Shown in pieces: positions 16,636 to 28,136 of a DNA stretch of 64,000 bases. Origin of the DNA: Paludibacterium purpuratum (GTDB taxonomy: Bacteria > Pseudomonadota > Gammaproteobacteria > Burkholderiales > Chromobacteriaceae); contig NZ_SNZP01000002.1 of NCBI RefSeq assembly GCF_004363805.1, forward strand, positions 345,054-409,053. The letters are read 5' to 3'. The notes under the pieces were generated by a model. It was not told the DNA's origin and searched no databases. It saw only the letters and a list, made by a program, of their open reading frames with translations. Numbering within the stretch: the stretch's first letter is position 1; every line of letters begins with the position of its first letter. The position numbers and the translations under genes are program-made.

Positions 16636-18317
16636 AAAAACGACTGTCCCTATTCGGCACGGCCCTGATGCTGTTGGTCCCCGCGCTCGCACAAGCCGCT
16701 GATGCGATCAGCGGCGAGGTCAAACGCCAGCCGCTCAACTGGTCGGCGATCGTCATGTTCTTCATCTTCGTGCTGGCCACGCTCGGCATCACCTATTGGG
16801 CGGCGCGCCGCACCCGTTCGGCCAAGGATTTCTATGCCGCCGGCGGCGGCATCACCGGGTTGCAGAATGGCTTGGCCATTGCCGGCGACTATATGTCGGC
16901 CGCCTCGTTCCTGGGGATTTCGGCCATGGTGTTCGAGAAGGGTTATGACGGCCTGATCTACTCGATGGGCTTCCTGGTGGGCTGGCCGATCATTCTATTT
17001 TTGATCGCCGAACGCCTGCGCAATCTCGGCAAATACACCTTCGCCGACGTCGCATCCTACCGGCTGAGCCAAACGCCGGTGCGTAGCTTCGCCGCGCTCG
17101 GCACCCTGGTGGTGGTGGCGGTTTATCTGATCGCGCAAATGGTCGGTGCCGGCAAACTGATTCAACTGCTGTTCGGTATGAACTACACTTCGGCGGTTTT
17201 GCTGGTCGGTATTCTGATGGTGATGTACGTCACCTTCGGCGGCATGCTGGCCACCACCTGGGTGCAGATCGTCAAAGCGGTTCTGTTGCTGGCCGGCGCC
17301 ACCTTCATGGCCTTCATGGTGCTGCAACACGCCGGTTTCAGTTTCGAGAACCTGTTCAAGCAGGCCACCGAAGTCCATAGCAAGCATCTGGCCATCATGT
17401 CGCCGGGGGGCTTGGTCTCCAATCCGATCGATGCCATTTCGCTCGGCATGGCGCTGATGCTGGGCACTGCCGGTCTGCCGCACATCCTGATGCGCTTCTT
17501 TACCGTGGCCGATGCCCGCGAAGCACGCAAATCGGTGTTCTACGCGACCGGCTTCATCGGCTACTTCTACATTCTGACCTTCATCATCGGTTTTGGCGCC
17601 ATCATGCTGGTACTCAACCAGCCGGGCATGATGGAAACCGTGGTCAAGGAAGGCAAACCGGTCACTCAACTGATCGGCGGCAACAATATGGCGGCGATCC
17701 ATCTGGCCGAAGCGGTTGGCGGTAATTTGTTCCTCGGCTTCATCTCGGCCGTCGCCTTCGCGACCATCCTGGCGGTCGTTGCAGGCCTCGCGCTGTCCGG
17801 TGCATCGGCGGTATCGCACGACCTCTACGCTTCGGTCTTCAAGAAAGGCCAAGCCAAGGAAGCCGACGAAATTCGCGTATCCAAAATCACCACCGTGGTA
17901 CTGGGTCTGGTGGCCATCGTCCTGGGGATCGCCTTCGAGAAGCAGAACATCGCCTTCATGGTGGGGCTGGCCTTCTCCATCGCCGCCTCGGCCAATTTCC
18001 CGGTACTGTTCCTATCGATGTTCTGGCGCGGCCTGACCACGCGCGGCGCGGTCATCGGCGGCCTGGTGGGACTGATCTGCGCCGTCTCGCTGATCGTGGT
18101 CGGTCCGACGGTCTGGGTGGATGTGCTCAAGCACAAGGAAGCGCTGTTCCCGTACAAGAATCCGGCGCTGTTCTCGATGACGCTGGCCTTCCTGACCACC
18201 TGGCTATTCTCGGTCACCGATGGCTCGGCTCGCGCCGAACAGGATAAACAAGGTTTCGCGGCGCAGTTCGTGCGAGCCATGACCGGTATCGGCGCCAGCG
18301 GCGCCAGCAAGCATTAA
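16632..18317 (+). CDS. actP: Cation/acetate symporter
   Basis: 561 residues: an N-terminal signal-like segment ([24 protein letters not shown]) then about thirteen membrane helices of the sodium:solute symporter family. Motifs such as [17 protein letters not shown] and [14 protein letters not shown] are those of ActP/MctC-type acetate and monocarboxylate carriers. Located between the DUF485 gene and acs, which fits uptake of acetate for immediate activation. Substrate range (acetate, glycolate, pyruvate) cannot be fixed from sequence. Confidence 0.93.
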   Translation: MKKRLSLFGTALMLLVPALAQAADAISGEVKRQPLNWSAIVMFFIFVLATLGITYWAARRTRSAKDFYAAGGGITGLQNGLAIAGDYMSAASFLGISAMVFEKGYDGLIYSMGFLVGWPIILFLIAERLRNLGKYTFADVASYRLSQTPVRSFAALGTLVVVAVYLIAQMVGAGKLIQLLFGMNYTSAVLLVGILMVMYVTFGGMLATTWVQIVKAVLLLAGATFMAFMVLQHAGFSFENLFKQATEVHSKHLAIMSPGGLVSNPIDAISLGMALMLGTAGLPHILMRFFTVADAREARKSVFYATGFIGYFYILTFIIGFGAIMLVLNQPGMMETVVKEGKPVTQLIGGNNMAAIHLAEAVGGNLFLGFISAVAFATILAVVAGLALSGASAVSHDLYASVFKKGQAKEADEIRVSKITTVVLGLVAIVLGIAFEKQNIAFMVGLAFSIAASANFPVLFLSMFWRGLTTRGAVIGGLVGLICAVSLIVVGPTVWVDVLKHKEALFPYKNPALFSMTLAFLTTWLFSVTDGSARAEQDKQGFAAQFVRAMTGIGASGASKH

Positions 18318-18380
18318 CCGTCGTCTACCGCCGCCGGTGCGAGCCGGCGGCGGTCATTGATAAGTCATTAAGGAGATACT

Positions 18381-20348
<1,968 letters not shown>

Positions 20349-20362
20349 CCGACTGTGTAATA

Positions 20363-20392
20363 TCGGGCCCGGCGCAAGCCGGGCTCTTATTC
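20363..20392. terminator. Bidirectional terminator between acs and bdhA
   Basis: A hairpin with GC-rich arms (GCCCGGC and GCCGGGC) and a GCAA tetraloop lies between the convergent stops of acs and the dehydrogenase; it overlaps the dehydrogenase stop codon. The T-tract on the plus side is short and interrupted. Confidence 0.65.
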
Positions 20393-21166
20393 CATGAACC
20401 AGCCGTGACTCGCCAACAGCGATTGCCCGGTCAACGCGTTGGTCTTGAAGGCGGCAAACAGTAGCGCCAATTCGGCGATATCCTCTTCCGTGGTGAACAC
20501 GCCATCCACGGTATTGCCGAGCATGATGGTGCGCACCACTTCCTCTTCGGAGAGCCCCAGCGCGCGCGCTTGCTCCGGAATCTGCTTATCGACCAGTGGC
20601 GTGCGCACATAGCCGGGACAAATCACATTGGCCCGGACGCCATGTTCGGCCCCCTCTTTGGCCACCACCCGGCACAAACCCAACAGACCATGCTTGGCCG
20701 TGACATACGGCGCTTTGAGCTTAGAGGCCTCTTTGGCGTGCGCCGACCCCATATAAATGATCGATCCACGCTTCTGCCGGTACATATGCGGCAAGCACGC
20801 CCGCGTCGTCAGGAAGGCGCCATCCAGATGCACCGCCAGCATTTTCCGCCACTCGGCGAGCGTGAACGCCTCGACCGGTTTGACAATCTGGATGCCGGCA
20901 TTGCTGACCAGCACATCGACCGTACCGAATGTGTCGACGGTTCGCTCAACCGCAGCGTTGACCTGATCCTCGTCGCTCACATCGACGCCAACGCCGATGG
21001 CTTGTCCGCCCAGTTCGGCAATCCCATTGGCGGTCAGCTCGGCTTGTTCGGCATTCAGGTCGGCCACCGCGACCTTGGCGCCCTCCGCGGCATAACGCAT
21101 CGCAATGGCCCGTCCCAAACCGCTGGCCGCGCCAGTGACAAAAGCAACCCGGTCTTTCAAGCGCAT
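20387..21166 (-). CDS. bdhA: 3-hydroxybutyrate dehydrogenase (SDR family)
   Basis: 259 residues of the short-chain dehydrogenase family. NAD-binding [12 protein letters not shown] near residue 11, NAG motif in VLVSNAGIQ, catalytic Ser in [11 protein letters not shown] and YxxxK in [10 protein letters not shown]. The sequence [19 protein letters not shown] and the ending [14 protein letters not shown] are typical of D-3-hydroxybutyrate dehydrogenase, which oxidises 3-hydroxybutyrate to acetoacetate in PHB and ketone-body use. Acetate genes next door fit C2/C4 acid metabolism. Confidence 0.88.
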   Translation of the reverse strand: MRLKDRVAFVTGAASGLGRAIAMRYAAEGAKVAVADLNAEQAELTANGIAELGGQAIGVGVDVSDEDQVNAAVERTVDTFGTVDVLVSNAGIQIVKPVEAFTLAEWRKMLAVHLDGAFLTTRACLPHMYRQKRGSIIYMGSAHAKEASKLKAPYVTAKHGLLGLCRVVAKEGAEHGVRANVICPGYVRTPLVDKQIPEQARALGLSEEEVVRTIMLGNTVDGVFTTEEDIAELALLFAAFKTNALTGQSLLASHGWFME

Positions 21167-21306
21167 AAAGTTCTCCTTTATTGTTTAACTAATCAATGAA
21201 CTTGTATTAGGCAAGGCCGCCGTTGTCGGTACTGGCACAATGGGCAAGTGACAGATCAGCAATTTCTGTCGGGACATATCTAATCCATTCGGGCATAGTG
21301 CACGCC

Positions 21307-22173
21307 ATGACCGAAGAACGCGCACAGGCATATGTCAAACGCTTCAACCGGGTGTTCGATTACATCGATCAACACCTGGATGAGGACTTGTCGCTCGATC
21401 TGCTCAGCCAGGTGGCCAATTTTTCCAAGTTCCATTTTCAGCGCCAGTTCACCGACTATTGCGGCATCAGCGTGAGCCGCTATATCCAGCTGATGCGGAT
21501 GAAGCGCGCCTCCTACCGGTTGGCGTTCAACCCGCCTGAACGCATCATCGACATCGCCTTCGAGGCCGGCTTCGAGAATCCAGAGTCGTTCACGCGCGCG
21601 TTCAAACAGCTATTCGGCCAGACGCCAAGTCAGTTCCGCGCCCATCCGGCCTGGGAAGATTGGTGCCAACGCTATCGCCAACATCGCCGCCAAAGACCCA
21701 TGAACATGGCGGTGACCATCGTCGAGCACCCCACTTTGCAACTGGCCGTGTTGGAGCATCTCGGCCCGCCGCCGTTGGTCAACGAGAGCGTGCGCCGATT
21801 CATCGAATGGCGCATGCAAAGCGGGCTCGCACCGACCGAACACTGCCGGACGCTGGGCATCGCCTACGACAACCCCGACACCACGCCGCCAGAAGATTTT
21901 CGCTTCGACATCGCAAGCACGGTGGAAGCGCCGATTCCTGCCAATCCGCATAGTGTGATCAACAAAACGCTGCCCGGCGGCCGCTGCGCCGTACTGCGCC
22001 ACACCGGCTCGCACGAGAGCCTGGGCGAATCGGTGTACTATCTGTACTGCGACTGGCTGCCGCAAAGCGGCGAGGAGCTGCGCGATTTCCCATTGTTTTT
22101 CCACTATCTCAATTTCCTGCCGGAGACGCCGGAGCACCTGCTCATGACCGATATTCACCTACCGCTGAAATAA
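21307..22173 (+). CDS. AraC-family regulator with GyrI-like effector domain
   Basis: 288 residues. Two AraC helix-turn-helix motifs lie at the N-terminus (about residues 5-105; IDQHLDEDLSLDLL and RIIDIAFEAGFENPESFTRAFKQLFG), followed by a GyrI/Rob-type small-molecule-binding domain (about 120-287, starting MNMAVTIVEHPTLQLAV). This reversed order (DNA-binding first) is that of Rob-like regulators that sense hydrophobic compounds. It is divergent from bdhA; targets unknown. The ATG at 21307 lacks a clear ribosome binding site. Confidence 0.85.
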   Translation: MTEERAQAYVKRFNRVFDYIDQHLDEDLSLDLLSQVANFSKFHFQRQFTDYCGISVSRYIQLMRMKRASYRLAFNPPERIIDIAFEAGFENPESFTRAFKQLFGQTPSQFRAHPAWEDWCQRYRQHRRQRPMNMAVTIVEHPTLQLAVLEHLGPPPLVNESVRRFIEWRMQSGLAPTEHCRTLGIAYDNPDTTPPEDFRFDIASTVEAPIPANPHSVINKTLPGGRCAVLRHTGSHESLGESVYYLYCDWLPQSGEELRDFPLFFHYLNFLPETPEHLLMTDIHLPLK

Positions 22174-22216
22174 CGGCCTGGCGACGCGGTTGAAGGAGAC
22201 TTGACTTCATCGGATA

Positions 22217-22930
22217 ATGAAACCCTTTCAGCCCCCCGCCGCTTGTCGCATGTCCCAACCCGCCAAACACCCAGTCAGCGTCGACGACATCGACGCCATC
22301 CTGCCTCAGACCCAGTGCCGCCAGTGCGGCTACGACGGTTGCCGCCCCTACGCCGAAGCCATGGCGCGCGGCGAAGCCGATATCAACCGCTGCCCGCCGG
22401 GCGGCGAAACGGGTATTGAGCGGCTCGCCGCGCTGACCGGCAGAACCTTCCGTATTTTCGAAGCCGACGCCCCACAACCGAAACCGCGCGAGCTGGCGCT
22501 GGTGGACGAGGAGAACTGCATCGGCTGTACGCTGTGCATCCAGGCCTGTCCGGTCGATGCGATCCTCGGCGCCGCCAAGTCGATGCATACGGTGATCAAC
22601 GACGAGTGCACCGGCTGCGGGCTATGCGTCGCCCCCTGCCCGGTCGACGCCATCGCCATGGTGCCGATCGAACCCGCCACCATGGGGTTGAGTGCCGAGC
22701 GCTCGGCGCTGGCCCGGCGCCGCTACCAGTTCCGCCTGGCACGCCAGGAGCGCGAACGGATCGAGAAAGCCGCCCGGCTGGCCGCGCGCGCAACCCCGCC
22801 TGCCGCCGCCGCGCCACAAGCCGCGCCCCAGGCCAATACGCTCGACGAACAGAAAAAAGCCGTCATCGCCGCAGCCATGCGCCGCGCAGCCGAACTTCAG
22901 TCGGCACGCAAAACGGGAGATCCGAAATGA
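22217..22930 (+). CDS. RsxB/RnfB-like ferredoxin, soluble form
   Basis: 237 residues. An N-terminal [4Fe-4S] domain ([18 protein letters not shown] with later CPPGG) is followed by two CxxCxxCxxxCP clusters ([12 protein letters not shown] and [12 protein letters not shown], about residues 98-145) and an Ala/Arg-rich tail. It aligns with RnfB/RsxB but lacks the N-terminal membrane anchor and no other rnf gene is adjacent. Its stop overlaps the start of nth by four bases, so it may supply electrons to, or help assemble, the iron-sulfur cluster of Nth or other enzymes; this is inference from context. Confidence 0.85.
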   Translation: MKPFQPPAACRMSQPAKHPVSVDDIDAILPQTQCRQCGYDGCRPYAEAMARGEADINRCPPGGETGIERLAALTGRTFRIFEADAPQPKPRELALVDEENCIGCTLCIQACPVDAILGAAKSMHTVINDECTGCGLCVAPCPVDAIAMVPIEPATMGLSAERSALARRRYQFRLARQERERIEKAARLAARATPPAAAAPQAAPQANTLDEQKKAVIAAAMRRAAELQSARKTGDPK

Positions 22931-23559
22931 ACGACGCCAAACGGCGCGAGATTTTCCGTCGGCTACAGGCGGAAACGCCGCAGCCGACGACCGAGCTGAA
23001 CTATCGCACACCCTTCGAGCTATTGATCGCCGTACTGCTGTCGGCCCAGGCGACCGATGTCGGCGTCAACAAGGCCACCGCGACGCTATTCGCCGTGGCT
23101 TCGACGCCGGAGGCCATGCTGGCACTGGGCGAAGAAGGCGTGATCCGCCACATACAGACCATCGGCCTCTACCGCAGCAAGGCACGGCACATCATGGCCA
23201 CTTGCCACCTGCTGCTGGAACGTCATGGCGGCGAGGTGCCGCAAGAGCGCGCCGCGCTCGAAGCCTTGCCCGGCGTAGGTCGCAAGACCGCCAATGTGGT
23301 ACTCAACACCGCATTCGGCCAGCCGACCATTGCCGTCGACACCCATATTTTCCGCGTAGCCAACCGCACCGGCATCGCGCCAGGCAAAGACGTGCGCGCT
23401 GTCGAAGACGGCTTGATGCGCAAAGTGCCGAAGGCATACCGGCAGGATGCGCATCACTGGCTGATTCTGCACGGACGCTACGTCTGCAAGGCGCGCAAGC
23501 CGCTGTGCGGCCGCTGCCCCATTGTCGATCTCTGTGAATTTTCCGCAAAAACGGTATGA
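22927..23559 (+). CDS. nth: Endonuclease III (DNA glycosylase/AP lyase)
   Basis: 210 residues. It removes oxidised pyrimidines in base-excision repair. The helix-hairpin-helix with catalytic Lys ([12 protein letters not shown]), catalytic Asp ([12 protein letters not shown]) and the C-terminal [4Fe-4S] motif C-x6-C-x2-C-x5-C ([17 protein letters not shown]) are all intact. Translation is probably coupled to the RsxB-like gene (ATGA overlap). Confidence 0.96.
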   Translation: MNDAKRREIFRRLQAETPQPTTELNYRTPFELLIAVLLSAQATDVGVNKATATLFAVASTPEAMLALGEEGVIRHIQTIGLYRSKARHIMATCHLLLERHGGEVPQERAALEALPGVGRKTANVVLNTAFGQPTIAVDTHIFRVANRTGIAPGKDVRAVEDGLMRKVPKAYRQDAHHWLILHGRYVCKARKPLCGRCPIVDLCEFSAKTV

Positions 23560-23680
23560 TGACCGGTCAGGGCACACTGTTTTAGGAACATTCCCGCTTG
23601 AAAAACGTCGCACCGCCCCGAGATTCTGGCGATATATTTGCTTCGATCACTTGATTCAAGTTGCATAAAAGGATAGCCCT

Positions 23681-25165
23681 GTGACCGTCCGTGTCCGTCT
23701 ATTGCTCGCCGCCTCCCTGTCGCTCACGCTACTGACCGGCTGCGACCAAGTCAAACAATGGTTCCACAAAGACGAGCCCAGCGCGCCGTTGGTGATCCCT
23801 GGCCAACAAGACGGCAAGATCGGCATGTTGCTGCCGGACTTCACCCAGTTGGTGGAACGCGCCGGCCCGGCGGTGGTCAACATCCAGGCGATGCGCACCG
23901 GGGTGACATCGGAAGACGACTCCGGCACCGGCACACAGGACGATCCGTTCTTCGATTTCTTCAAACGCTTCATGCCCAATCCCTACGATCAGGGTAGCGA
24001 AGGTCAAGAGCAGCCGCAAAACGACAGCATCTCCTTCGGCTCCGGCTTCATCATCAGTTCGGACGGTTACATCATGACCAACGCCCACGTGGTGCAGGGC
24101 GGCAATCCGATCAAGGTGGTGATGACCGACAAGCGCGAGTTCAAGGCCAAACTGGTCGGCCTGGATAAACGTACCGACGTGGCTCTGCTCAAGGTCGACG
24201 CATCGAACCTGCCGGTCGTCAAAGTCGGCGATCCGGAACGGCTCAAGCCTGGCGAGTGGGTTGCGGCCATCGGCGCCCCGTTCGGCTTCGAGAATTCGGT
24301 GACGGCCGGCATCGTCTCGGCCAAGGGTCGCAGCTTGCCGGACGAAACCTACGTTCCCTTTATCCAGACCGACGTGGCGATCAATCCGGGCAACTCGGGC
24401 GGCCCGCTCTTCAACCTCAAGGGCGAGGTGGTCGGCATCAATTCGCAGATCTATAGCCGCTCCGGCGGTTTCATGGGCATTTCGTTCGCCATTCCGATCA
24501 ACCTGGCAATCAACGTCGCCGACCAGATCAAGGTCAAAGGCAAGGTCAGCCGCGGTCAACTCGGGGTCAGCATCCAGGAAGTGACGCAGGAACTGGCGCA
24601 GTCCTTCGGACTGACGCAGCCACGCGGCGCGCTGGTCGTACGGGTCGACCCGCAAAGCCCGGCCGCACGTGCCGGCGTACAAGCGGGTGACATCATCCTG
24701 CAGCTCGACGATAAGCCGATTCAAAGTTCCAAGGATCTGCCGCAACTGATCGGCAACATGAAACCGGGCAGCAAGGTCACGCTACGCGTCTGGCGCAAAG
24801 GCAACGAAGTGGCGCTCAACGCCACACTGGGCGAGCTGTCGAGCGATACGGCAGCACAGCCGGCCGGCCAGCCCAATCAGCAACCGCAAAGTTATCAGTT
24901 CGGCAAGCTGGGGTTGATCGTCAGCGAGATCCCCCCGGCGCAGTTGGCGCAGATCGGCCTGCGCGGCGGCCTGCTAGTGGAGAAAGTCAAAGGACTCGCG
25001 GCCCGCTCCGGCTTGATGGGCGGCGACGTGATCATCGGCGTCAACCAGGCCGAGGTCACCACCATCAAGGGCTTCGAGCAGGCGTTGGCCAACTCGCACG
25101 GCAACATTGCACTCCTGGTGCGACGCATGAGCGACACGCTGTACATCCCGCTCAAGCTGAACTGA
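23681..25165 (+). CDS. HtrA/DegP-type serine protease, predicted lipoprotein
   Basis: 494 residues starting at GTG with AAGGAT upstream. The N-terminal signal ends in a lipobox (LLTGCDQV), so it is predicted to be lipid-anchored; Asp at +2 would keep it on the inner membrane by the enterobacterial rule. The trypsin-like triad is intact: NAHVV, RTDVALLK and NPGNSGGPL. Two PDZ domains follow (about residues 285-375 and 405-490). It degrades or refolds damaged envelope proteins in the periplasm; closest to MucD/DegQ. Most Do-like proteases are soluble, so the lipobox is notable. Confidence 0.9.
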   Translation: MTVRVRLLLAASLSLTLLTGCDQVKQWFHKDEPSAPLVIPGQQDGKIGMLLPDFTQLVERAGPAVVNIQAMRTGVTSEDDSGTGTQDDPFFDFFKRFMPNPYDQGSEGQEQPQNDSISFGSGFIISSDGYIMTNAHVVQGGNPIKVVMTDKREFKAKLVGLDKRTDVALLKVDASNLPVVKVGDPERLKPGEWVAAIGAPFGFENSVTAGIVSAKGRSLPDETYVPFIQTDVAINPGNSGGPLFNLKGEVVGINSQIYSRSGGFMGISFAIPINLAINVADQIKVKGKVSRGQLGVSIQEVTQELAQSFGLTQPRGALVVRVDPQSPAARAGVQAGDIILQLDDKPIQSSKDLPQLIGNMKPGSKVTLRVWRKGNEVALNATLGELSSDTAAQPAGQPNQQPQSYQFGKLGLIVSEIPPAQLAQIGLRGGLLVEKVKGLAARSGLMGGDVIIGVNQAEVTTIKGFEQALANSHGNIALLVRRMSDTLYIPLKLN

Positions 25166-25176
25166 CGCCCATCCAC

Positions 25177-25290
25177 ATCGTGCGTTGCTTCGCGAATGCA
25201 CGCTACCTCGTAGCGTGCATTCGCCATAGGCAATGCACGTTTCGGCCGTACCCACCTTTGTCGTGCGTTGCTGCGCGAACGCACACTACA
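25177..25290. repeat. REP-like palindromic repeat cluster
   Basis: A perfect 15-bp inverted repeat (25192-25206 with 25210-25224, loop CTC) follows the protease gene. The sequence TCGTGCGTTGCTTCGCGAA at about 25178 recurs with small changes at about 25260 (TCGTGCGTTGCTGCGCGAA). This looks like a small extragenic palindromic element in two partial copies; it may also act as the transcription terminator. Confidence 0.65.
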
Positions 25291-26131
25291 ACAGTGTGCC
25301 CGCTAGCGCCCCCAGCGCAACATCGAGGATAAACCGGGCGGCACTGTCGTCGTCGCCATCCTGCCGGTGCCATACCGTCGACAACCCTGCCCAGGCGGCA
25401 ATCCAGCTCAATAAGCGTACCCGCTCCAACCCGGCCTCCGCGGACACCAGTGCCAATCGCCGCTCGAACCGCCCAGGCGCGCGCACCACTTCCGGCGCGG
25501 GGTTACAGAACAAATTGGCGTAATCGAAGGTCCGCTCGCCATACAGCCCTTTGGGATCGATGGCCAGCCAACCGCGCGCGGCGCTATGCATGACATTGCC
25601 GTGATGTAGATCGCCATGCAGCGCGACCACGTCCTGCTGCCGTTCGAGTAGCGAGACCGCCAGCCGGGCCGCCTGACCGACCGCGATCTCGTGCCGTTCG
25701 GCCTCGTCCAGCAACGCCCGAAACCATTGCGACAAAGGCACCAACACCGGCTGCGGATCCGCGCCCAATCGGTGCAACCCGGCGGCCGTGCGACATAGGA
25801 TACGAACACTCTCTTCGTCGGCGTCGGATTGCGCCATAACCGTCAACGACGGCGTCGGCGACAAGCGCTCCATCAACAATGCCGGGCCATGCTGGCCGAA
25901 GACCCGCGCGGCCTGGCGACCGTCCCACCAAGCCATCATCCGGTTACCGCGTGCTTCTTCTTCGTTGAGGGCGATCTTCAACATGGCCGGCTGGCCGCGC
26001 CAATATACCGGCCGTAACGCGCTGGAGGCCGTATAAAAAGGCACGCCGTCGGCTTTGAGTTGCCAATGGGCGATATAGCGGGCGAGTAGATCGGATGGAA
26101 AGCTACCTGGCATTTGAGAGGCTCTGAGCAA
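25286..26131 (-). CDS. Streptomycin 6-kinase-like phosphotransferase, APH(6) family
   Basis: 281 residues (or 275 from an internal ATG at 26113). The kinase-like catalytic loop HGDLHHGNVM near residue 172 and IDPKGLYGE near 190 are the hallmarks of the aminoglycoside/hydroxyurea kinase family (APH(6)). Members phosphorylate streptomycin, but many chromosomal homologues have unknown natural substrates. No mobile-element features flank it and its base composition looks like the neighbourhood, so it is probably an old resident gene. Resistance is not demonstrated. Confidence 0.78.
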   Translation of the reverse strand: MLRASQMPGSFPSDLLARYIAHWQLKADGVPFYTASSALRPVYWRGQPAMLKIALNEEEARGNRMMAWWDGRQAARVFGQHGPALLMERLSPTPSLTVMAQSDADEESVRILCRTAAGLHRLGADPQPVLVPLSQWFRALLDEAERHEIAVGQAARLAVSLLERQQDVVALHGDLHHGNVMHSAARGWLAIDPKGLYGERTFDYANLFCNPAPEVVRAPGRFERRLALVSAEAGLERVRLLSWIAAWAGLSTVWHRQDGDDDSAARFILDVALGALAGTLL

Positions 26132-26316
26132 GTTATTTACCTGGCGACACGGTGACGGCTCGCTGGAAGGGGTGGCAATAACAGGTATGGATCTCGCCCG
26201 GGAAAGAAAATTCCTATTTGCCTAGAAAAAACCTGCCGGGAGCGCCAGATAACCCGTTTGGCATAACAACGGGCATTACTGCTAAGATATCCCATCTCTC
26301 ATGCCGCAAGACGACC

Positions 26317-27039
26317 ATGAAACCAATCGCCATTTTTCAGCACCACCCCGCTGACGGAGCCGGCCACTTCCTCGATTTCGCCCGGCGCGCCCATTTTCCC
26401 GTGGTACTGTTCCGCGGCTACCTGGGCGAGGCTCTGCCGACCTCGATCAAACCTTTCTCGGCGCTGGTGTCGCTTGGCGGCCCGATGAGCGTCAACGACC
26501 GGCTCGACTTCATCGAGTACGAGGCGCTATTGATGGAAGAAGCCATCGAACACGATATCCCGATTCTCGGTCATTGCCTGGGTAGCCAACTGCTGGCGCG
26601 CACGCAGGGCGCGGAAGTGCGCGCCCTGGCGCCGGCCGGGCGCGAGATCGGCTGGTTCCGCGTCGAACCAACGACCGACGCCTTGCCGGACTGGGTGAGC
26701 CCGTTTAGCGATGGCGAGGTGTTCCAGTGGCACAACGAGAACTTCTCCCTCCCTTCCGCGGCCACCCTGCTCCTGAAAAGTGCCCATTGCAGCCACCAGG
26801 CGTTCCTGCTCGGACCGCATCTTGGCCTGCAATTCCACATCGAAATCACCGCGGAAAAAGTGCTCGCCTGGTGCGGCGAGGGCGGCGACGAAGCGCGGCA
26901 ATGGAGCCATCTACCCTCGGTGCAACACCCGACGGCCATGCAACAAGCGCTCGACGAACGCGTGGCCGTTTCCAACCGCATGGCCGACGCCATCTATCGG
27001 CGATGGTCGCAGACTTTTATCGCCAAGAGGTCATCATGA
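26317..27039 (+). CDS. Class I glutamine amidotransferase (GMP synthase-like)
   Basis: 240 residues of the class I amidotransferase fold. Nucleophile Cys in [10 protein letters not shown] near residue 88 and the catalytic His in LQFHIEI with a nearby Glu are present. Stand-alone proteins of this group are often annotated as GMP synthase-like; some act in gamma-glutamyl hydrolysis. A synthetase domain is lacking, so the acceptor is unknown. The ATG at 26317 begins the domain. Its stop overlaps the next gene by four bases. Confidence 0.82.
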   Translation: MKPIAIFQHHPADGAGHFLDFARRAHFPVVLFRGYLGEALPTSIKPFSALVSLGGPMSVNDRLDFIEYEALLMEEAIEHDIPILGHCLGSQLLARTQGAEVRALAPAGREIGWFRVEPTTDALPDWVSPFSDGEVFQWHNENFSLPSAATLLLKSAHCSHQAFLLGPHLGLQFHIEITAEKVLAWCGEGGDEARQWSHLPSVQHPTAMQQALDERVAVSNRMADAIYRRWSQTFIAKRSS

Positions 27040-27515
27040 CTTTCCTAACGACCGATCTGTGTGATGCTTACCCCGAGCTTATCGCCGTGGTGGCGCCGAT
27101 CTTTCGGCAATATGGCGGCATGGCCCGCTTTTGCGGCCCGATCGCCACGTTGAAGCTGTTCGAAGACAACGCGCTGGTGCGCACCGCCCTGTCGGAGCCG
27201 GGCGAAGGCCGGGTCCTGGTCGTGGATGGCGGCGGCTCGTTGCGTTGTGCGCTATTGGGCGATCAGTTGGGGGAGCTGGCGGTGAAAAACGGCTGGGCTG
27301 GCGTGCTGGTTTACGGCGCGATCCGCGATTCGGTGGCATTGGCCAAATTGCCGCTGGGCATCCGCGCACTGAATACCCACCCGCTCAAATCGATCAAGCG
27401 CGGAGAAGGACAGCGCGATGTGGCACTGACCTTCGGCGGGGTACGTTTCGCGCCCAGCCATTGGCTCTATGCCGACGAGGATGGCGTGATCGTCACGCCG
27501 CAAGCGCTTAGCTAG
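27036..27515 (+). CDS. rraA: RraA family protein (RNase E inhibitor / HMG aldolase-like)
   Basis: 159 residues. RraA-like fold: GGxxR-type core seen in [19 protein letters not shown] and the typical YGAIRDS and GIRALNTHP blocks. The family holds the RNase E inhibitor RraA of enterics and 4-hydroxy-4-methyl-2-oxoglutarate/oxaloacetate aldolases; sequence alone cannot separate these roles. Coupled to the amidotransferase by an ATGA overlap. Confidence 0.88.
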   Translation: MTFLTTDLCDAYPELIAVVAPIFRQYGGMARFCGPIATLKLFEDNALVRTALSEPGEGRVLVVDGGGSLRCALLGDQLGELAVKNGWAGVLVYGAIRDSVALAKLPLGIRALNTHPLKSIKRGEGQRDVALTFGGVRFAPSHWLYADEDGVIVTPQALS

Positions 27516-27548
27516 AAACGCTTTTTTACGGGGGGGCTGGCCCTTACC

Positions 27549-28013
27549 CTACTCCAGATGCGCCTCGGCATGCTGTTCGCGTCGACGCCGGCGCGGCAGT
27601 TTGCCCTCTTCCATGGAGCGCGCGAACATCGGCAGCGCCCCCAGAACAGCAGGAACAACCCAATCCAGTCGGGATTCCCACCAGGTATGGTGCTCGGGCC
27701 GCAACAGATCGGGCCGGTCCAGCGAACACAGCGTCAAGTCGATTTCGCCCGGGTCGGACTCGTGACGATAGCTCAGCGAAGTCCCGCAACGCCGGCAGAA
27801 ACCGCGCTCGACCGCGGCCGACGAGCGGTACAACGCCAAGGGTTCGCCGCGCCACTCCACTTCGGAAGAGCGCACGGTGAACCAGGTAAGAAAAGCGGCA
27901 CCGCTGGCCTTGCGGCAGGTTGGACAGTGACAGTGGGTCAAATAGCTCGGCAGTCCCCGCACCACATAGCGAATCGAGCCGCAAAGGCAGCCGCCGGTCA
28001 GTTGCTCCTGCAT
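27549..28013 (-). CDS. GFA-domain zinc protein (glutathione-dependent formaldehyde-activating family)
   Basis: 154 residues. Zinc-binding cysteines in the order GGCLCGSIRY, THCHCPTCRKASG and FCRRCGTSLSY define the GFA/CENP-V fold. Few members have a proven role; spontaneous glutathione-formaldehyde adduct formation is no longer widely held as the function. The ATG at 28013 has AAGGAG seven bases upstream; the longer frame upstream overlaps the marR promoter. Divergent from marR. Confidence 0.85.
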   Translation of the reverse strand: MQEQLTGGCLCGSIRYVVRGLPSYLTHCHCPTCRKASGAAFLTWFTVRSSEVEWRGEPLALYRSSAAVERGFCRRCGTSLSYRHESDPGEIDLTLCSLDRPDLLRPEHHTWWESRLDWVVPAVLGALPMFARSMEEGKLPRRRRREQHAEAHLE

Positions 28014-28100
28014 GATGCCGCTCCTTTCATGCCGCCCGTCAGCAGCCAGGGCCGTATTATCACTATGGTTGTTGCATCGCAAAATGACAAGCGGGATCGT

Positions 28101-28130
28101 TTGACGATATTTGCCTAGGCAATATATTAT
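28101..28130 (+). promoter_or_regulatory. marR promoter with embedded palindromic operator
   Basis: TTGACG (28101-28106) and TATATT or TATTAT (28123-28130) form a good -35/-10 pair with 16-18 bp spacing. The near-perfect 20-bp palindrome around TTGCCTAGGCAA (28107-28127) fills the spacer, the position expected for an autorepressor of the MarR family. Confidence 0.75.
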
Positions 28131-28136
28131 CCGTCA

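Noticed and set aside
22217..22930. A full Rnf/Rsx electron-transport complex
   Set aside because: Only a B-like subunit is present, and it lacks the membrane anchor; neighbours are nth and an AraC regulator.
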